Positions 7,153 to 15,156 of a stretch of 64,000 nt of DNA are shown in pieces. Each line of letters starts with the position of its first letter. Within the stretch, counting starts at the first letter, position 1. The translations under genes and the position numbers were made by a program. The stretch is from Corynebacterium sp. NML98-0116 (lineage in GTDB: Bacteria; Actinomycetota; Actinomycetes; Mycobacteriales; Mycobacteriaceae), in contig NZ_CP017639.1 of the NCBI RefSeq assembly GCF_001767255.1, positions 107,405-171,404 of the forward strand, given 5' to 3'. Below the pieces are notes generated by a model. It ran no database searches, was not told the DNA's origin, and worked only from the letters and a program-made list of their open reading frames with translations.

Positions 7153-8871
7153 CTACTCACCCTTGCGGTACCTGCGGGAGCGCCCTCCGCCCACGGCGAC
7201 GAGTAGGCCGTCGTCTTCCCACCCGCTGATGAGGTTGGTGGCCGTGGAACGGGAGATGTCGCAAAGTTCGACGAGGTCCGCGGTCCGGATTTCGCCGAAT
7301 ACGGAGAGCCATTGCAGCACAACGTTGCGTGCGTTTTCCGGGTCGGTGCCGAGGTACCAGGCGGGCTTCGAGGTGGGGGATTCGTGGTCGCGGAGTACGG
7401 CACGGCTTGTCTCGTTGAGGAGCCACGCGTCCCCATGCTTGCGGATCAGCGGTTCGCCATTGACCGTCGTTTGGTGCGCCGCGGTCAGGGCCAGTTCGGC
7501 GGCTTCCTCCGTGGACTGTAGTGCTTCGGCAACGCTTCGGCGGGTGATGAAAGGGTGGTTGAACAGGAGGTACAGGATGATGGCGATGCGTGTGTCGCGC
7601 TGGCGGGGCGTCGGCACGATGCGTGAAACGAGGTCCAGCACGGGCAGCTCAGGCTGGCCGCCCACGAGCGTCGTTTCGATGTATGGTCCTGGAACCTCGA
7701 TGATCTCCGGAGACCGGTGGCCGAGCGTGATCATGGATTGGTACATGCGGTCAACGCCGACGCCCTGCTTGTCCACGAGGCCGATTGCGCGGTAGAGGTC
7801 GGCAAGGGCGGGGTAGCGGGCTTCCCGGTTGCTGAGCACGTTTGCCGCAGAGATGGCGGGCATGAATGGGCCGGGGCTGCGCACGATGAGGGTGCTGTCG
7901 AGTTCGATCCAGCGGACGTCGACTGGTTCTTGTCGGTTCCAGTCGCGGTGAATCATCGCGTTGAGCAGGGCTTCACGTACGGCGCTGTGCGGAATCTGTG
8001 GAATCGGTTGGTGCACGAACCCGGACACGATCGTGTTGTTCTTGTTCACGATGCGCAGCGCTCGCTCGATATCCTCAAGTTGTTCAAGTGCCGACGTCCC
8101 CGCGTTGCCACTGACACGATTCAGCACGTTGCCGCCGTGGACGTCGAAAATTGTGAGCTCGAGTACCGCGCGCGGGGCAGCGGCGAAGAGCGTGACGCCT
8201 GCTTGGGTGAGGTTGTTGTTCGCGTCGAGTGCCCCGAGTCCACGTAATAGTTCCTCGTCGGTGAGCTCGCGGAAGGCTTCTTGTTGACGCCGAACAATCT
8301 CAAGCGCACGCGGCCGGACGTCCTCAACTCCCAGGTCGGAGGCCTGTGCCATCGGGTCGATATTCATTTGTGAGCGCTGGTACTCCCACCATTCGGAAAG
8401 GTCCACCGGCTTGCACGAGTCGCCAATGCGCCAGCGCAGCTGATCACTCGTGTTGGGGACTGGTTGCTGGGACGCTGCCACAAAGAGGATCAACAGCCGC
8501 TGCCCTTCAACTACTCGTTCTTCGATGGAAGGGGCAACCTGCACACGCTGGTAAATTTCTTGCCGCAGCCAATCGACGTCCAACTCCGTCCCAATAATGC
8601 GCCCCGTTTTGTCTTCGACACCGACGATGAGCGCACCACCGCCGGGGGTGTTGGCCATGCAGGCAACTTCGTCAGCGAGTTTGGTGGCCGCCATCGGGTT
8701 CCGGGGTGCGCCCGGTTCGATCTCAGGCCCGTTGCGACGTCCGGCTTCTTCCTTGAAGTCGACATCCTGGGTTTCAGTCGTCCTATGGACGCGTCCACCT
8801 GCTGCCGTCGCCAGAATTGCGTCGACTTGTTCAGCCAAATCTTGCCGCAGGGGGTGAAAGCCGGGCTGCAT
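7153..8871 (-). CDS. AlbA_2 + HATPase_c_4 protein (gene B)
   Basis: 572-residue paralogue-type relative of gene A. AlbA_2 domain at about 36-140 (VDFKEE, then MANTPGGGALIVGVEDKTG at 72-90), HATPase_c_4 domain with AVREALLNAMIHRDW (297-311), LIVRSPGPF and KQGVGVDRMYQSM. The C-terminal winged helix (about 525-560) contains ELCDISRSTATNLISGWE. ATG 8871 follows GGAGGG with good spacing. The promoter region contains one palindrome (8910-8956) and a second lies past the stop (7022-7068). Domains suggest DNA binding plus ATP binding; whether it regulates, defends or moves its own flanks is open. A fragment of a third relative is at 14838-15006. Confidence 0.75.
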   Translation of the reverse strand: MQPGFHPLRQDLAEQVDAILATAAGGRVHRTTETQDVDFKEEAGRRNGPEIEPGAPRNPMAATKLADEVACMANTPGGGALIVGVEDKTGRIIGTELDVDWLRQEIYQRVQVAPSIEERVVEGQRLLILFVAASQQPVPNTSDQLRWRIGDSCKPVDLSEWWEYQRSQMNIDPMAQASDLGVEDVRPRALEIVRRQQEAFRELTDEELLRGLGALDANNNLTQAGVTLFAAAPRAVLELTIFDVHGGNVLNRVSGNAGTSALEQLEDIERALRIVNKNNTIVSGFVHQPIPQIPHSAVREALLNAMIHRDWNRQEPVDVRWIELDSTLIVRSPGPFMPAISAANVLSNREARYPALADLYRAIGLVDKQGVGVDRMYQSMITLGHRSPEIIEVPGPYIETTLVGGQPELPVLDLVSRIVPTPRQRDTRIAIILYLLFNHPFITRRSVAEALQSTEEAAELALTAAHQTTVNGEPLIRKHGDAWLLNETSRAVLRDHESPTSKPAWYLGTDPENARNVVLQWLSVFGEIRTADLVELCDISRSTATNLISGWEDDGLLVAVGGGRSRRYRKGE

Positions 8872-8909
8872 ACGAACCCTCCGACCTGCGATTGTTTGAA
8901 TAACTATGT

Positions 8910-8956
8910 CTAATCTACCAAGGTTTCTGCGTTTCGGGGAAACCTTGGACGATTAG
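8910..8956. repeat. 47-bp palindrome, upstream copy for AlbA_2 gene B
   Basis: CTAATCTACCAAGGTTTC ... AAACCTTGGACGATTAG; arms of 17 bases pair except two positions. It sits 38 bases upstream of the start of gene B, next to the likely -10 region, so it is a good operator candidate. It matches the copy at 7022-7068 in all arm positions outside the two variable bases. Confidence 0.8.
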
Positions 8957-8996
8957 GCAGCTGTATTCGGTTAGGGTGGCAGGGGCCGTGATGGTG

Positions 8997-9128
8997 TTAC
9001 GGCAGCATTGCTGCGATGTTGGCTGGCAGCATTGGCTTGAGCGCTGGCAGCGCGACAGCGCCGAGCACACCCGCGATCAGCAGTGCAACCGGTGTCCAGA
9101 ATGTCGCAGCGCGTTCGGACTGCGTCAT
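8997..9128 (-). pseudogene. C-terminal fragment of a secreted/membrane-anchored protein family
   Basis: A frame from ATG 9128 encodes 43 residues with one membrane segment (FWTPVALLIAGVLGAVALPA then LKPMLPANIAAMLP). The same C-terminal module ends the broken secreted gene at 20533-21056 (GIGIAALGAAFSPEFRHMLP) and, nearly identical, the chimeric relic at 14838-15006. A longer reading from 9239 adds residues that do not look like a signal peptide. I therefore read it as a 3' remnant, though a functional small membrane protein is possible. Confidence 0.45.
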
Positions 9129-9248
9129 CTTCGAGGACTTAAGCCCCCAGAAGAGCTTGCCCGGCAATAGGACTTCGGACGCGTTGGCGAGAAGGCCGCA
9201 CGAGCTGCTTGGGCCAAAGAAACACAAAATGTCCCTCAAGCTAAAAAT

Positions 9249-9303
9249 GAAGGGACCCCGTCCGATGCTTCGGCACTAGCCGGTATTCGGACGTGATCCC
9301 TTC
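9249..9303 (+). ncRNA. Structured hairpin upstream of Abi/HEPN gene (candidate antitoxin RNA)
   Basis: Outer stem 9249-9265 pairs with 9287-9303 (GAAGGGA...CGTCCGA with TCGGACG...TCCCTTC), interrupted by C-A and C-T mismatches. The inner stem CGGC/GCCG (9271-9274, 9279-9282) has loop ACTA, and an internal loop of TGCTT on one side and GTAT on the other separates the two. The element at 21841-21893, upstream of the other Abi/HEPN gene, has the same plan: identical internal loop, same mismatch pattern, but different paired bases in inner and outer stems. Preserved pairing with changed sequence supports an RNA structure. Resembles the abiF-RNA idea (non-coding RNA upstream of AbiF-type HEPN genes); identity to that class is not proven here. 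Confidence 0.6.
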
Positions 9304-9457
9304 CCATCCGGAATACATAGGAGGCGATTACCGCCTTCTTGTACCCTCTCGTGTGTGATGCTAGTTCACACTGGAAAATACATCAAGCGCTATGCGTCGA
9401 TTGACCGTGTTACAGTGTTACCTCACAGGGGGATTCGGCGGGAGGCAACACATAGAA

Positions 9458-10270
9458 ATGCATGGTTCCGAGCAAGATAAGCGAGTCGTACGGGCGCTCG
9501 GTATGCAGCGTATGGAGAAATACCTGTCACAAATGGGTGACCATGCCGGTCGAGCAATCAAGCTTTACAAATGGGACGCCGAAATCTCGGCCGCTTTGTG
9601 GAACTTAGTTGCTCTTGTTGAGGTGGTTTTGCGGAATAAGATCTGTGAACAGGCCGAAATTTGGAGTGTTCAAAATAACCCACGAAGCAACCCAGATTGG
9701 ATTTTGCAACCACGTCAAAACGTCCAGGAACCATTATCAAAGGTGAGCGCGAGCATCTCTGATCCGGCGTTAAACAAAGCTATAAAAGCCAAGCAAATCC
9801 GAGACGAGGGAACCGGTCTAACCGGGGGAGATCATCCGCGAAAAGGACAGCCAATCACGAAAGATGATGTGATCTCCCAGGTCACCTTATCCCAGTGGAA
9901 AGAATATTTCTTTTACCGTGAACCAATCAAAGCGCCAGATGGGTCCGTCCAGTACTACCCCGATAAAGTCACCTATGAATTTCGCAAAGCAATCTACCAA
10001 AAGATTACGTGCGAAGCCTTTTCCGCGCTTCCCGATACTGACCGAATTGATCCGGACGACGTCAGCCGAATCATGAACCGCGTTGTTCTACTTCGGAACA
10101 GAATTGGACATCAAGAGCCACTCATCGACATCAATTGTGCAAAATCTCGCGATGGCCTGCTCATTCTGCTCAAGCATTTGGATAGCGACGTCCTGAACAA
10201 TTACACGGCATCCGACCCAATTCCTAGGATACTGAAGGCGGATCCACGGATACGCAGGGGTAGACGATAG
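9458..10270 (+). CDS. Abi-family HEPN protein
   Basis: 270-residue protein of the actinobacterial Abi_2/AbiF-like type (COG4823). The N-terminal helix KLYKWDAEISAALWNL...VVLRNKI is typical, and the HEPN ribonuclease motif RxxxxH is present as R213-N-R-I-G-H218 in LLRNRIGHQEPL. ATG 9458 is chosen because GGGAGG lies 12 bases upstream and the paralogue at 22005 starts at the same residue (MHGS). AT-richer than its neighbours, suggesting transfer. HEPN proteins of this family are toxic RNases in abortive infection and toxin-antitoxin systems. A structured hairpin lies 155 bases upstream, where the RNA antitoxin of AbiF-like systems would be. No protein antitoxin is adjacent. Confidence 0.75.
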   Translation: MHGSEQDKRVVRALGMQRMEKYLSQMGDHAGRAIKLYKWDAEISAALWNLVALVEVVLRNKICEQAEIWSVQNNPRSNPDWILQPRQNVQEPLSKVSASISDPALNKAIKAKQIRDEGTGLTGGDHPRKGQPITKDDVISQVTLSQWKEYFFYREPIKAPDGSVQYYPDKVTYEFRKAIYQKITCEAFSALPDTDRIDPDDVSRIMNRVVLLRNRIGHQEPLIDINCAKSRDGLLILLKHLDSDVLNNYTASDPIPRILKADPRIRRGRR

Positions 10271-10404
10271 GTACTTCGCTTCGCCACTTCTTTCGCCGTT
10301 TCTACAACGGGCGCAGCATTCTGGAGAGGCATCCCACCCCGTAGTAGCCCTCTACGCCCATGACGCCAGGTTGCGCCTAATACCTGACGTGCTCGGGTAC
10401 AGCG
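10271..10404. other. Non-coding gap
   Basis: I see no gene, repeat or clear hairpin between the Abi/HEPN gene and the kinase relic. Confidence 0.5.
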
Positions 10405-10888
10405 CTATGATTCCTCATTCAGTGCGTCGTAGTCGAAGCCCGTGGAAGGTATGAACTCCTTCACGGGGTTCAACTCGTCGAGGCTCTCCGCCCTCTCAAT
10501 CGCTTGAGGCACCATGAACGCATTACCTAGCGACGCCCCGTTGGTGATGCTTCCGGCGCGTCTGCACCCGCCCCGTCACGTCGGTGACAATCTGCGGCCA
10601 CAAATTTGCTCTCAAGCCGCCGTCGGCGCCAGCAATGCGTTCTATGCGCAGACCAGACTGCTCTATCAACTCGATGTTGTGACGCACAGCCAGCGCGGTT
10701 CCCTCAAGCACCGCTCGGTACATGTGGCGACGGGTATGATGCGGCCGCAGCCCGGTAATCACCATGGACACGAACCCGTCAGGAGTGCGCGAGACCGGGT
10801 ACTCACAAGTCTCGCTCCCCAGCATGGTGCCGTCCGACGCCACGAGTACCGCCTTCGAACTCGAGGTACCGACATCAAATCCCAGCAC
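10405..10888 (-). pseudogene. FGGY-family carbohydrate kinase relic with internal deletion
   Basis: The start region MLGFDVGTSSSKAVLVASDG is the phosphate-1 motif of FGGY kinases (xylulokinase-like). After about 45 residues it jumps directly into the C-terminal domain (MYRAVLEGTALAVRHNIELI then GADGGLRANLWPQI), so some 300 residues are missing. A frameshift follows: the end (GASLGNAFM...EFIPSTGFDYDALNEES) is only readable in another frame and stops at TAG 10405-10407. The kinase cannot be functional. No sugar transporter or isomerase is nearby. Confidence 0.8.
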
Positions 10889-11087
10889 TGCTTCTTGGCC
10901 CGTCTACGCTCCCCTGGGTTGATAGGTTGTCTGCCCGATATCGTGAGTTTGGATTAGGGCAATGCCGCTTCTGACGACGCGCTCATCGCTGGCGCGGCGC
11001 TTGGGTTTACCAGTAGGGGTCCGGTTGTAAGGTATTCGGGGATGTGCCCGAGAACGTCTCTGGGCGCAACCCCACAGGAGATAAGAT

Positions 11088-11189
11088 ATGTTTTCTAATT
11101 TGTTTGAGGAGGGCGCAATCGATCAGTACTTTTTCGTCGGGGAAAGACCCCCATGGCATCGTAGAAAGACTCAAGAAGTTATACGTTAG
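11088..11189 (+). CDS. Possible 33-residue small protein or gene stub
   Basis: ATG 11088 follows an excellent ribosome site (ACAGGAG, eight bases). The peptide begins MFSNLFEEGAIDQYFFVGER and ends at TAG. It resembles no family I recognise and may be the 5' stub of a deleted gene, given the relics around it. Low confidence as a functional gene. Confidence 0.25.
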   Translation: MFSNLFEEGAIDQYFFVGERPPWHRRKTQEVIR

Positions 11190-11237
11190 GAATCTAACTA
11201 GGGTGAAACCAAAACAGAAAATACCCTGCGCGTCGTC

Positions 11238-12908
11238 CTAAATTTCCTGATTGAACACGTGGCTGACTAAGCGGCTCATAAGCTGCTGGGCTGCTGGGCG
11301 CCGATACGCCTCAGACTGCAGCGCTTCCTTAAGCTTTTCTGGCTTGCTCTTCTGCCCTTCTATCGACGGAAATAAATCCTCCAGCTCTCCTTCACGAACC
11401 AAATGTACGCCGAAACCATCCAAAGCATTCAACATTTCTTGCGCAAGTTCATTGAATTCCTTATCAGGAGAAACCGCACCGCAATTCTTGGCAGCGTTTT
11501 TACTACCAAATAGTTTTACACTTGCCACTCTCACTTTCTCGATGGTCGGACGAACATTCGTAATCGCTTCCGCAGAGTGTAGTGCACTAACCATGGAATA
11601 CACAGCTCGCTGGGCGTGTACGTCGAAATCCGTTATTATTGCGACCTTTGCGCCCACCTCTCGAAGTGATTTTGCAAGTGGAGGAATCCCAGATGCACCA
11701 CCTGCGCCAAGAAAAAGGACCCTGTCTGGCAAGTTCCGCACGTCCGAGTCAGTATTTGCCTCAGCAAACGCTCTCAATGCCTCGTCGTAGAATACGGCGT
11801 CTCTTTCGTTCTCGACCAAAATCGTGAGATCGGCGAAAAGACTGTCCAGAAACGGAGTAAAGCGCACTTGGCTAGCTTGTTGCGCTGAGCGGATAATCTC
11901 CGAGTTGAGCTTCTTGATTACCGGGAGGCGGTTACCCCTGTCTCGTCTCAGCGAGAGAATTGTCAGTGGAGTCTCTGTCGATCTAATTAGCGAAGCAATG
12001 AGGTTACGGTCGTGCGTTGCAATAAATATTTGCCTGTTGTGAAATTTCGTCAACTCCGACAAGATGGAGCCTAACGCAGAGGCTTGAGGCGGGTGTAGAA
12101 ATGCTTCTGGCTCATCCAACAAGGCAATTGATGAATCACTCGCGTGTATGCGTAGAAGAAGACCAACTACACTGCGCATCCCATACCCTTGCTCCCACAG
12201 CTTCGGTCTTGTCTCCATATAAGCCCGCGTCTTCGTGTCAATCGGCTCCATCAGACTTGAGGCCTTGTTGAATGGTGGCGCTAAGAGCAGACCTATCTTG
12301 CCCTCTCCAAGGTTATAAAATGACAGATCTTCGTTAAAGATACGTCTGAATGCAGACGCGATCCTATTAAATACTGGCGGTTCATCCCAAGCTTGTTGGA
12401 CTAATGTTTTGCCCCAGTATGCCGAGTTTTGCTCTTGCGGCTCTGTTTCATCCAATCTGTCCTTCACATCGTCAAAAGAGACAAAGACATTCGTCAATTC
12501 GGACAGCTTTGACTCGCTTTCAAACGCCGAATACACATCGCCCTCAGTCAGAAAACTCTGACTCTGTGTAGGTCGTCCTCGAACCGGCACTCTAAAGTAC
12601 CGATCTGAACCGCTGCGGTATTTTTTGAGCTGCTTTATCAGCTGGGCGACACCATCTTCCCCTTGGTATTTCCAATTGATTTTTATTTTTTCCACGATTG
12701 AGTCGGCGTAATGATTTTGATCCAAAACATCGGCTTTGCCCGCTAATTGAAACTCGAGCGCCTTCAGGAAATAAGATTTCCCAGCATTATTGGGACCCAC
12801 CAAAAGAACGACTTCGCCTGGCTTAAATTCCAGAGCTTCACCACTCGCCAAACGAATTTCATCGATATAAGGAGCATTAAGCAATTTTGGTTCTGAATAA
12901 TCTAACAT
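11238..12908 (-). CDS. OLD-family ATPase-TOPRIM nuclease
   Basis: 556 residues with an ABC-type ATPase followed by a TOPRIM domain. Walker A GPNNAGKS (38-45), signature-like YGMRS (242-246), Walker B ALLDEPEAFLHP (262-273), H-loop ATHD (297-300). TOPRIM acidic residues: E366 in ILVENERD and DFD (427-429) in AIITDFDVHA, with a GAGG loop before it. Proteins of this plan (overcoming lysogenization defect family) are ATP-regulated nucleases used in phage defence, some alone and some with a partner (as in Gabija or PARIS). No UvrD-like or DUF4435 partner is adjacent, so a single-gene class is likely, or the partner is lost. Markedly AT-richer than core genes here, consistent with horizontal acquisition. 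Confidence 0.82.
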   Translation of the reverse strand: MLDYSEPKLLNAPYIDEIRLASGEALEFKPGEVVLLVGPNNAGKSYFLKALEFQLAGKADVLDQNHYADSIVEKIKINWKYQGEDGVAQLIKQLKKYRSGSDRYFRVPVRGRPTQSQSFLTEGDVYSAFESESKLSELTNVFVSFDDVKDRLDETEPQEQNSAYWGKTLVQQAWDEPPVFNRIASAFRRIFNEDLSFYNLGEGKIGLLLAPPFNKASSLMEPIDTKTRAYMETRPKLWEQGYGMRSVVGLLLRIHASDSSIALLDEPEAFLHPPQASALGSILSELTKFHNRQIFIATHDRNLIASLIRSTETPLTILSLRRDRGNRLPVIKKLNSEIIRSAQQASQVRFTPFLDSLFADLTILVENERDAVFYDEALRAFAEANTDSDVRNLPDRVLFLGAGGASGIPPLAKSLREVGAKVAIITDFDVHAQRAVYSMVSALHSAEAITNVRPTIEKVRVASVKLFGSKNAAKNCGAVSPDKEFNELAQEMLNALDGFGVHLVREGELEDLFPSIEGQKSKPEKLKEALQSEAYRRPAAQQLMSRLVSHVFNQEI

Positions 12909-12980
12909 AAAGCCTTCCTTTTGCTTCTAACCTTTGCCCACGCACATTCAAAGACCACGAGAAGGAAATATGATTGAGAC

Positions 12981-13139
12981 ATGGGCCGACGTTTGATTGC
13001 TAATCCTAGAGAGAATTTGCGGCAAGAGTTTGAGGCAAAGCTTCAAGAGCGCGATAAGGAGATTGAAATGCTAAAGAGACGGATTGATGAACTGGGGATA
13101 GAACTTCGACGGCTTCATATCCAAATTCGGGAGAGATGA
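12981..13139 (+). CDS. Small coiled-coil protein (52 residues)
   Basis: ATG 12981 opens a 52-codon frame divergent from the OLD gene. GAAGGAAA lies about 13 bases upstream. After MGRRLIANPRENL the chain is a strongly charged helix with heptad-like spacing (EAKLQERDKEIEMLKRRIDE), predicting a coiled coil. It has no recognisable family. It may be a partner or regulator of the OLD protein, or the leftover of a larger gene; neither is shown. Confidence 0.45.
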   Translation: MGRRLIANPRENLRQEFEAKLQERDKEIEMLKRRIDELGIELRRLHIQIRER

Positions 13140-13313
13140 TTCTCCTGCCGTAACTTCGCTGAGTCGAGATTTGAAAACCTGGAGAAGGCGCCCCTATATT
13201 TGAGCACAAATAATCTACACTCCCCACACCGGTATCCTCTTAAATCGCACCAGATTGTTTTAGGGGATTCGGCAGAGTTAGGCTAACGATTCCCGAAAGG
13301 AAAGCCAGAGAAG

Positions 13314-13557
13314 ATGGTACAGGGGAAGCATGAACTAGCAATAATTAGTTTTCGACAAGTCAGATTATGAAGCTTTCGAGCCAAACGGCCAACACAACAT
13401 TATGATGCTTGTTGGCATTGGTTTCGATATTTCGGTTCTGCAAATGCTCAATACCGACCGCCTCACTAGCTATCAGTCATTCTTTTACTACTTAGAGCAC
13501 GACGTTTCAATGAAGAATGTTCTTTTCCAACAGTGCTGCCCGGCAACTTCTGCTTAA
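13314..13557 (+). pseudogene. AbiH-like gene stub
   Basis: From ATG 13314 the frame reads MVQGKHELAIISF, then continues after a one-base shift as DKSDYEAFEPNGQHNIMMLV and GIGFDISVLQ...LTSYQSFFYYLEHD to TAA 13557. The LVGxGFD segment followed by TSYxxF resembles the N-terminal motif of AbiH-type abortive-infection proteins (normally GNGFD; here GIGFD). The rest of the gene is absent. Assignment to AbiH rests on this one motif. Confidence 0.5.
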
Positions 13558-13587
13558 TCCACTGGATACCCGCCGAGTCAAGGCGTA

Positions 13588-14150
13588 TCAGCGGGGTAGC
13601 AAAACGGATCCACATCTCCTGTTGGAACTGTTCCATGATGTGTTTTGGATGACCATCAGGATATGCTCACCGCGACCGCGCCGGATCAGCTCCGCCACAA
13701 TCATGCGGATCTCCACCGTCTTGCCCAGGCCCGTCGCGTCTGCGACGACCACGCGCGGACGCCAATTGTCCTGCGAGATCGCATTCGTCACCGCAGCGAG
13801 CTGTGAGTCCAGTAGATGCATCAGCAAGTCCTTTGTCACCGACAACTCGTCCTGATACCTGGTCACCGGATTCTGGCGCAGCGTGGTCTCCAGTCTCCAG
13901 CCACAGGCGCGGCGGGCGGTAGCCGGGTGAGTCATCCGGAGCAACCTGTACCTTCGCCGGGTTCACCACCTCGGTTGCGTCGATCGCGGTGTAGAAGCTG
14001 CTGGCGGTAGAATCACGTACGAAGTCCGACAAGCCCACGCACCGTAAGCAGAGAGCCGTCCACCGACTGCGCCACCTTGGTAATCGACCACAGCTCGTCG
14101 CGCACACGGACTGTCAGGTCCGGGACAGAATCGCTCTCGCAGAGCGAGAT
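13588..14150 (-). pseudogene. SNF2-family helicase N-terminal stub
   Basis: Readable on the minus strand in three frames: LCESDSVPDLTVRVRDELWS, then DSTASSFYTAIDATEVVNPA, then DLLMHLLDSQLAAVTNAISQ leading to VVVADATGLGKTVEIRMIVA (Walker A GLGKT). At least two frameshifts (near 14030 and 13900) and truncation just after the first helicase motifs. The order matches the start of large SNF2/HepA-like helicases that sit in restriction or phage-defence loci. Not functional. Confidence 0.7.
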
Positions 14151-14180
14151 GAACCTTTGACCTGCAGGTCTTGAATGCGA

Positions 14181-14253
14181 TTTTGAGTTTTATTTTCTTT
14201 GCGTGAGCGAAACCGTTATCAATCAAAATCACCATCAACACTCTGCGAGACAT
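14181..14253. repeat. ~70-bp direct repeat, copy 1
   Basis: TTTTGAGTTTTA...GCGAGCGAAAC (here GTGAGCGAAAC)...CACCATCAACACT...GAGACAT. A second copy in the same orientation is at 15089-15156. The two bracket about 0.8 kb of relics. On the minus strand both start ATGTCTC followed by a hydrophobic reading (VLMV), so a duplicated gene start is possible. Confidence 0.55.
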
Positions 14254-14269
14254 GGGCCGAGCTGGTTAA

Positions 14270-14594
14270 GGTTGGCATTCCTCTAAGTTCTGCTTCTTGT
14301 GTGGTCGGCTGTCCACCAAGTGGTAAGACTTGACCCCAGTTCGTGCTACCAGCGACCACTGTGATTGAAACCGGCGATTACATCGCCCAATTCGACACTG
14401 GTGGCACCTGGCGACTGATTGCAGAGAGGTTCGGAAAAATGCTTGAAAATGTGTGAGAGAGTGCAACGCCATGGGCTCTTCATGACTTTGAATGGGGCGA
14501 AGCGCTTCTCCGCTTGTTCCTCGATGGAGCTGACACTCAAGCAATCTGGTACGACCGTGTCAGACAGCAAGTCGGTGGGTGGCCTGTCATTTAA
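14270..14594 (+). pseudogene. Decayed coding remnant with P-loop-like motif
   Basis: In one frame the segment reads VVGCPPSGKT, a Walker A-like motif, then a stop; after it TTVIETGDYIAQFDTGGTWR, a stop, and FEWGEALLRLFLDGADTQAI to VGGWPVI and TAA. Three consecutive in-frame pieces separated by stops look like a decayed gene. The family cannot be named. Confidence 0.35.
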
Positions 14595-14740
14595 AGATGT
14601 ATCAAAGTCGCCTCCAGATTCAAAGCGAGATTTGGACCTACGGCGAAGGTTTGCGGGCACACGCTTCCAACAGTGCCTCGAGTAGCTAGTTCGCGCTCAA
14701 ATGGTCTCCCACTGTCTAACCAGCTGGCCGTTTTGAAAAA

Positions 14741-14797
14741 GGGGCCTGATCTGCAAAGGCTTCTTGAAATTCTAGAAACTTTGGCAGATCAGGCCCC
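14741..14797. repeat. Long inverted repeat
   Basis: Arms GGGGCCTGATCTGC(C)AAAG and its complement (19 bases, one bulge) around a loop that itself contains TTCTTGAAA/TTCTAGAA. No T run on either side. It may be a transcription terminator or end of a lost element. Confidence 0.5.
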
Positions 14798-14837
14798 GCG
14801 CATTTGATGTGAAGCGGCGGAGTGCCCCGTGGCGGTG

Positions 14838-15006
14838 TTACGGCAGCATCGCTGTGATGTTGGCTGGCAGCATCGGCTTGAGTGCTGGCAGCGCGACCGC
14901 GCCGAGCACGCCTGCGCTGCCAATGACACGATTCAGTATGTTGCCGCCGTGCGGCCAGGGGTGGACGTCGAAAATTGTAAGGTCGATTACCGCGCGCGGC
15001 GGCGGA
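14838..15006 (-). pseudogene. Chimeric relic: AlbA_2 gene fragment joined to secreted-protein C-terminus
   Basis: On the minus strand the frame reads PRAVIDLTIFDV...GGNILNRVIGSAG, matching residues about 233-257 of AlbA_2 gene B (PRAVLELTIFDVHGGNVLNR), with a short insertion. It then runs directly into GVLGAVALPALKPMLPANIT and the stop, the C-terminal module also found at 8997-9128. In the intact locus these two parts lie in separate genes about 0.9 kb apart. This is a deletion fusion of a second copy of the 7.1-9.2 kb arrangement. Confidence 0.65.
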
Positions 15007-15088
15007 AGTCATGCCAAACGTGCTGGTCGGCTGGGTGTGGATGCAGGGGAGAATGTGCTGTGGGTTTTGAGGGTGATTTTGATTTATG

Positions 15089-15156
15089 TTTTGAGTTTTA
15101 CTGCCTTATGCGAGCGAAACTGCTATCAAAACCACCATCAACACTTTGAGAGACAT
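15089..15156. repeat. ~70-bp direct repeat, copy 2
   Basis: Matches 14181-14253: TTTTGAGTTTTA, GCGAGCGAAAC, CACCATCAACACTTTGAGAG, ACAT. Same orientation. Confidence 0.55.

Noticed and set aside
13006..13227. 73-codon minus-strand frame opposite the coiled-coil gene
   Set aside because: No ribosome site or conserved feature; the plus-strand coiled coil is a better reading.
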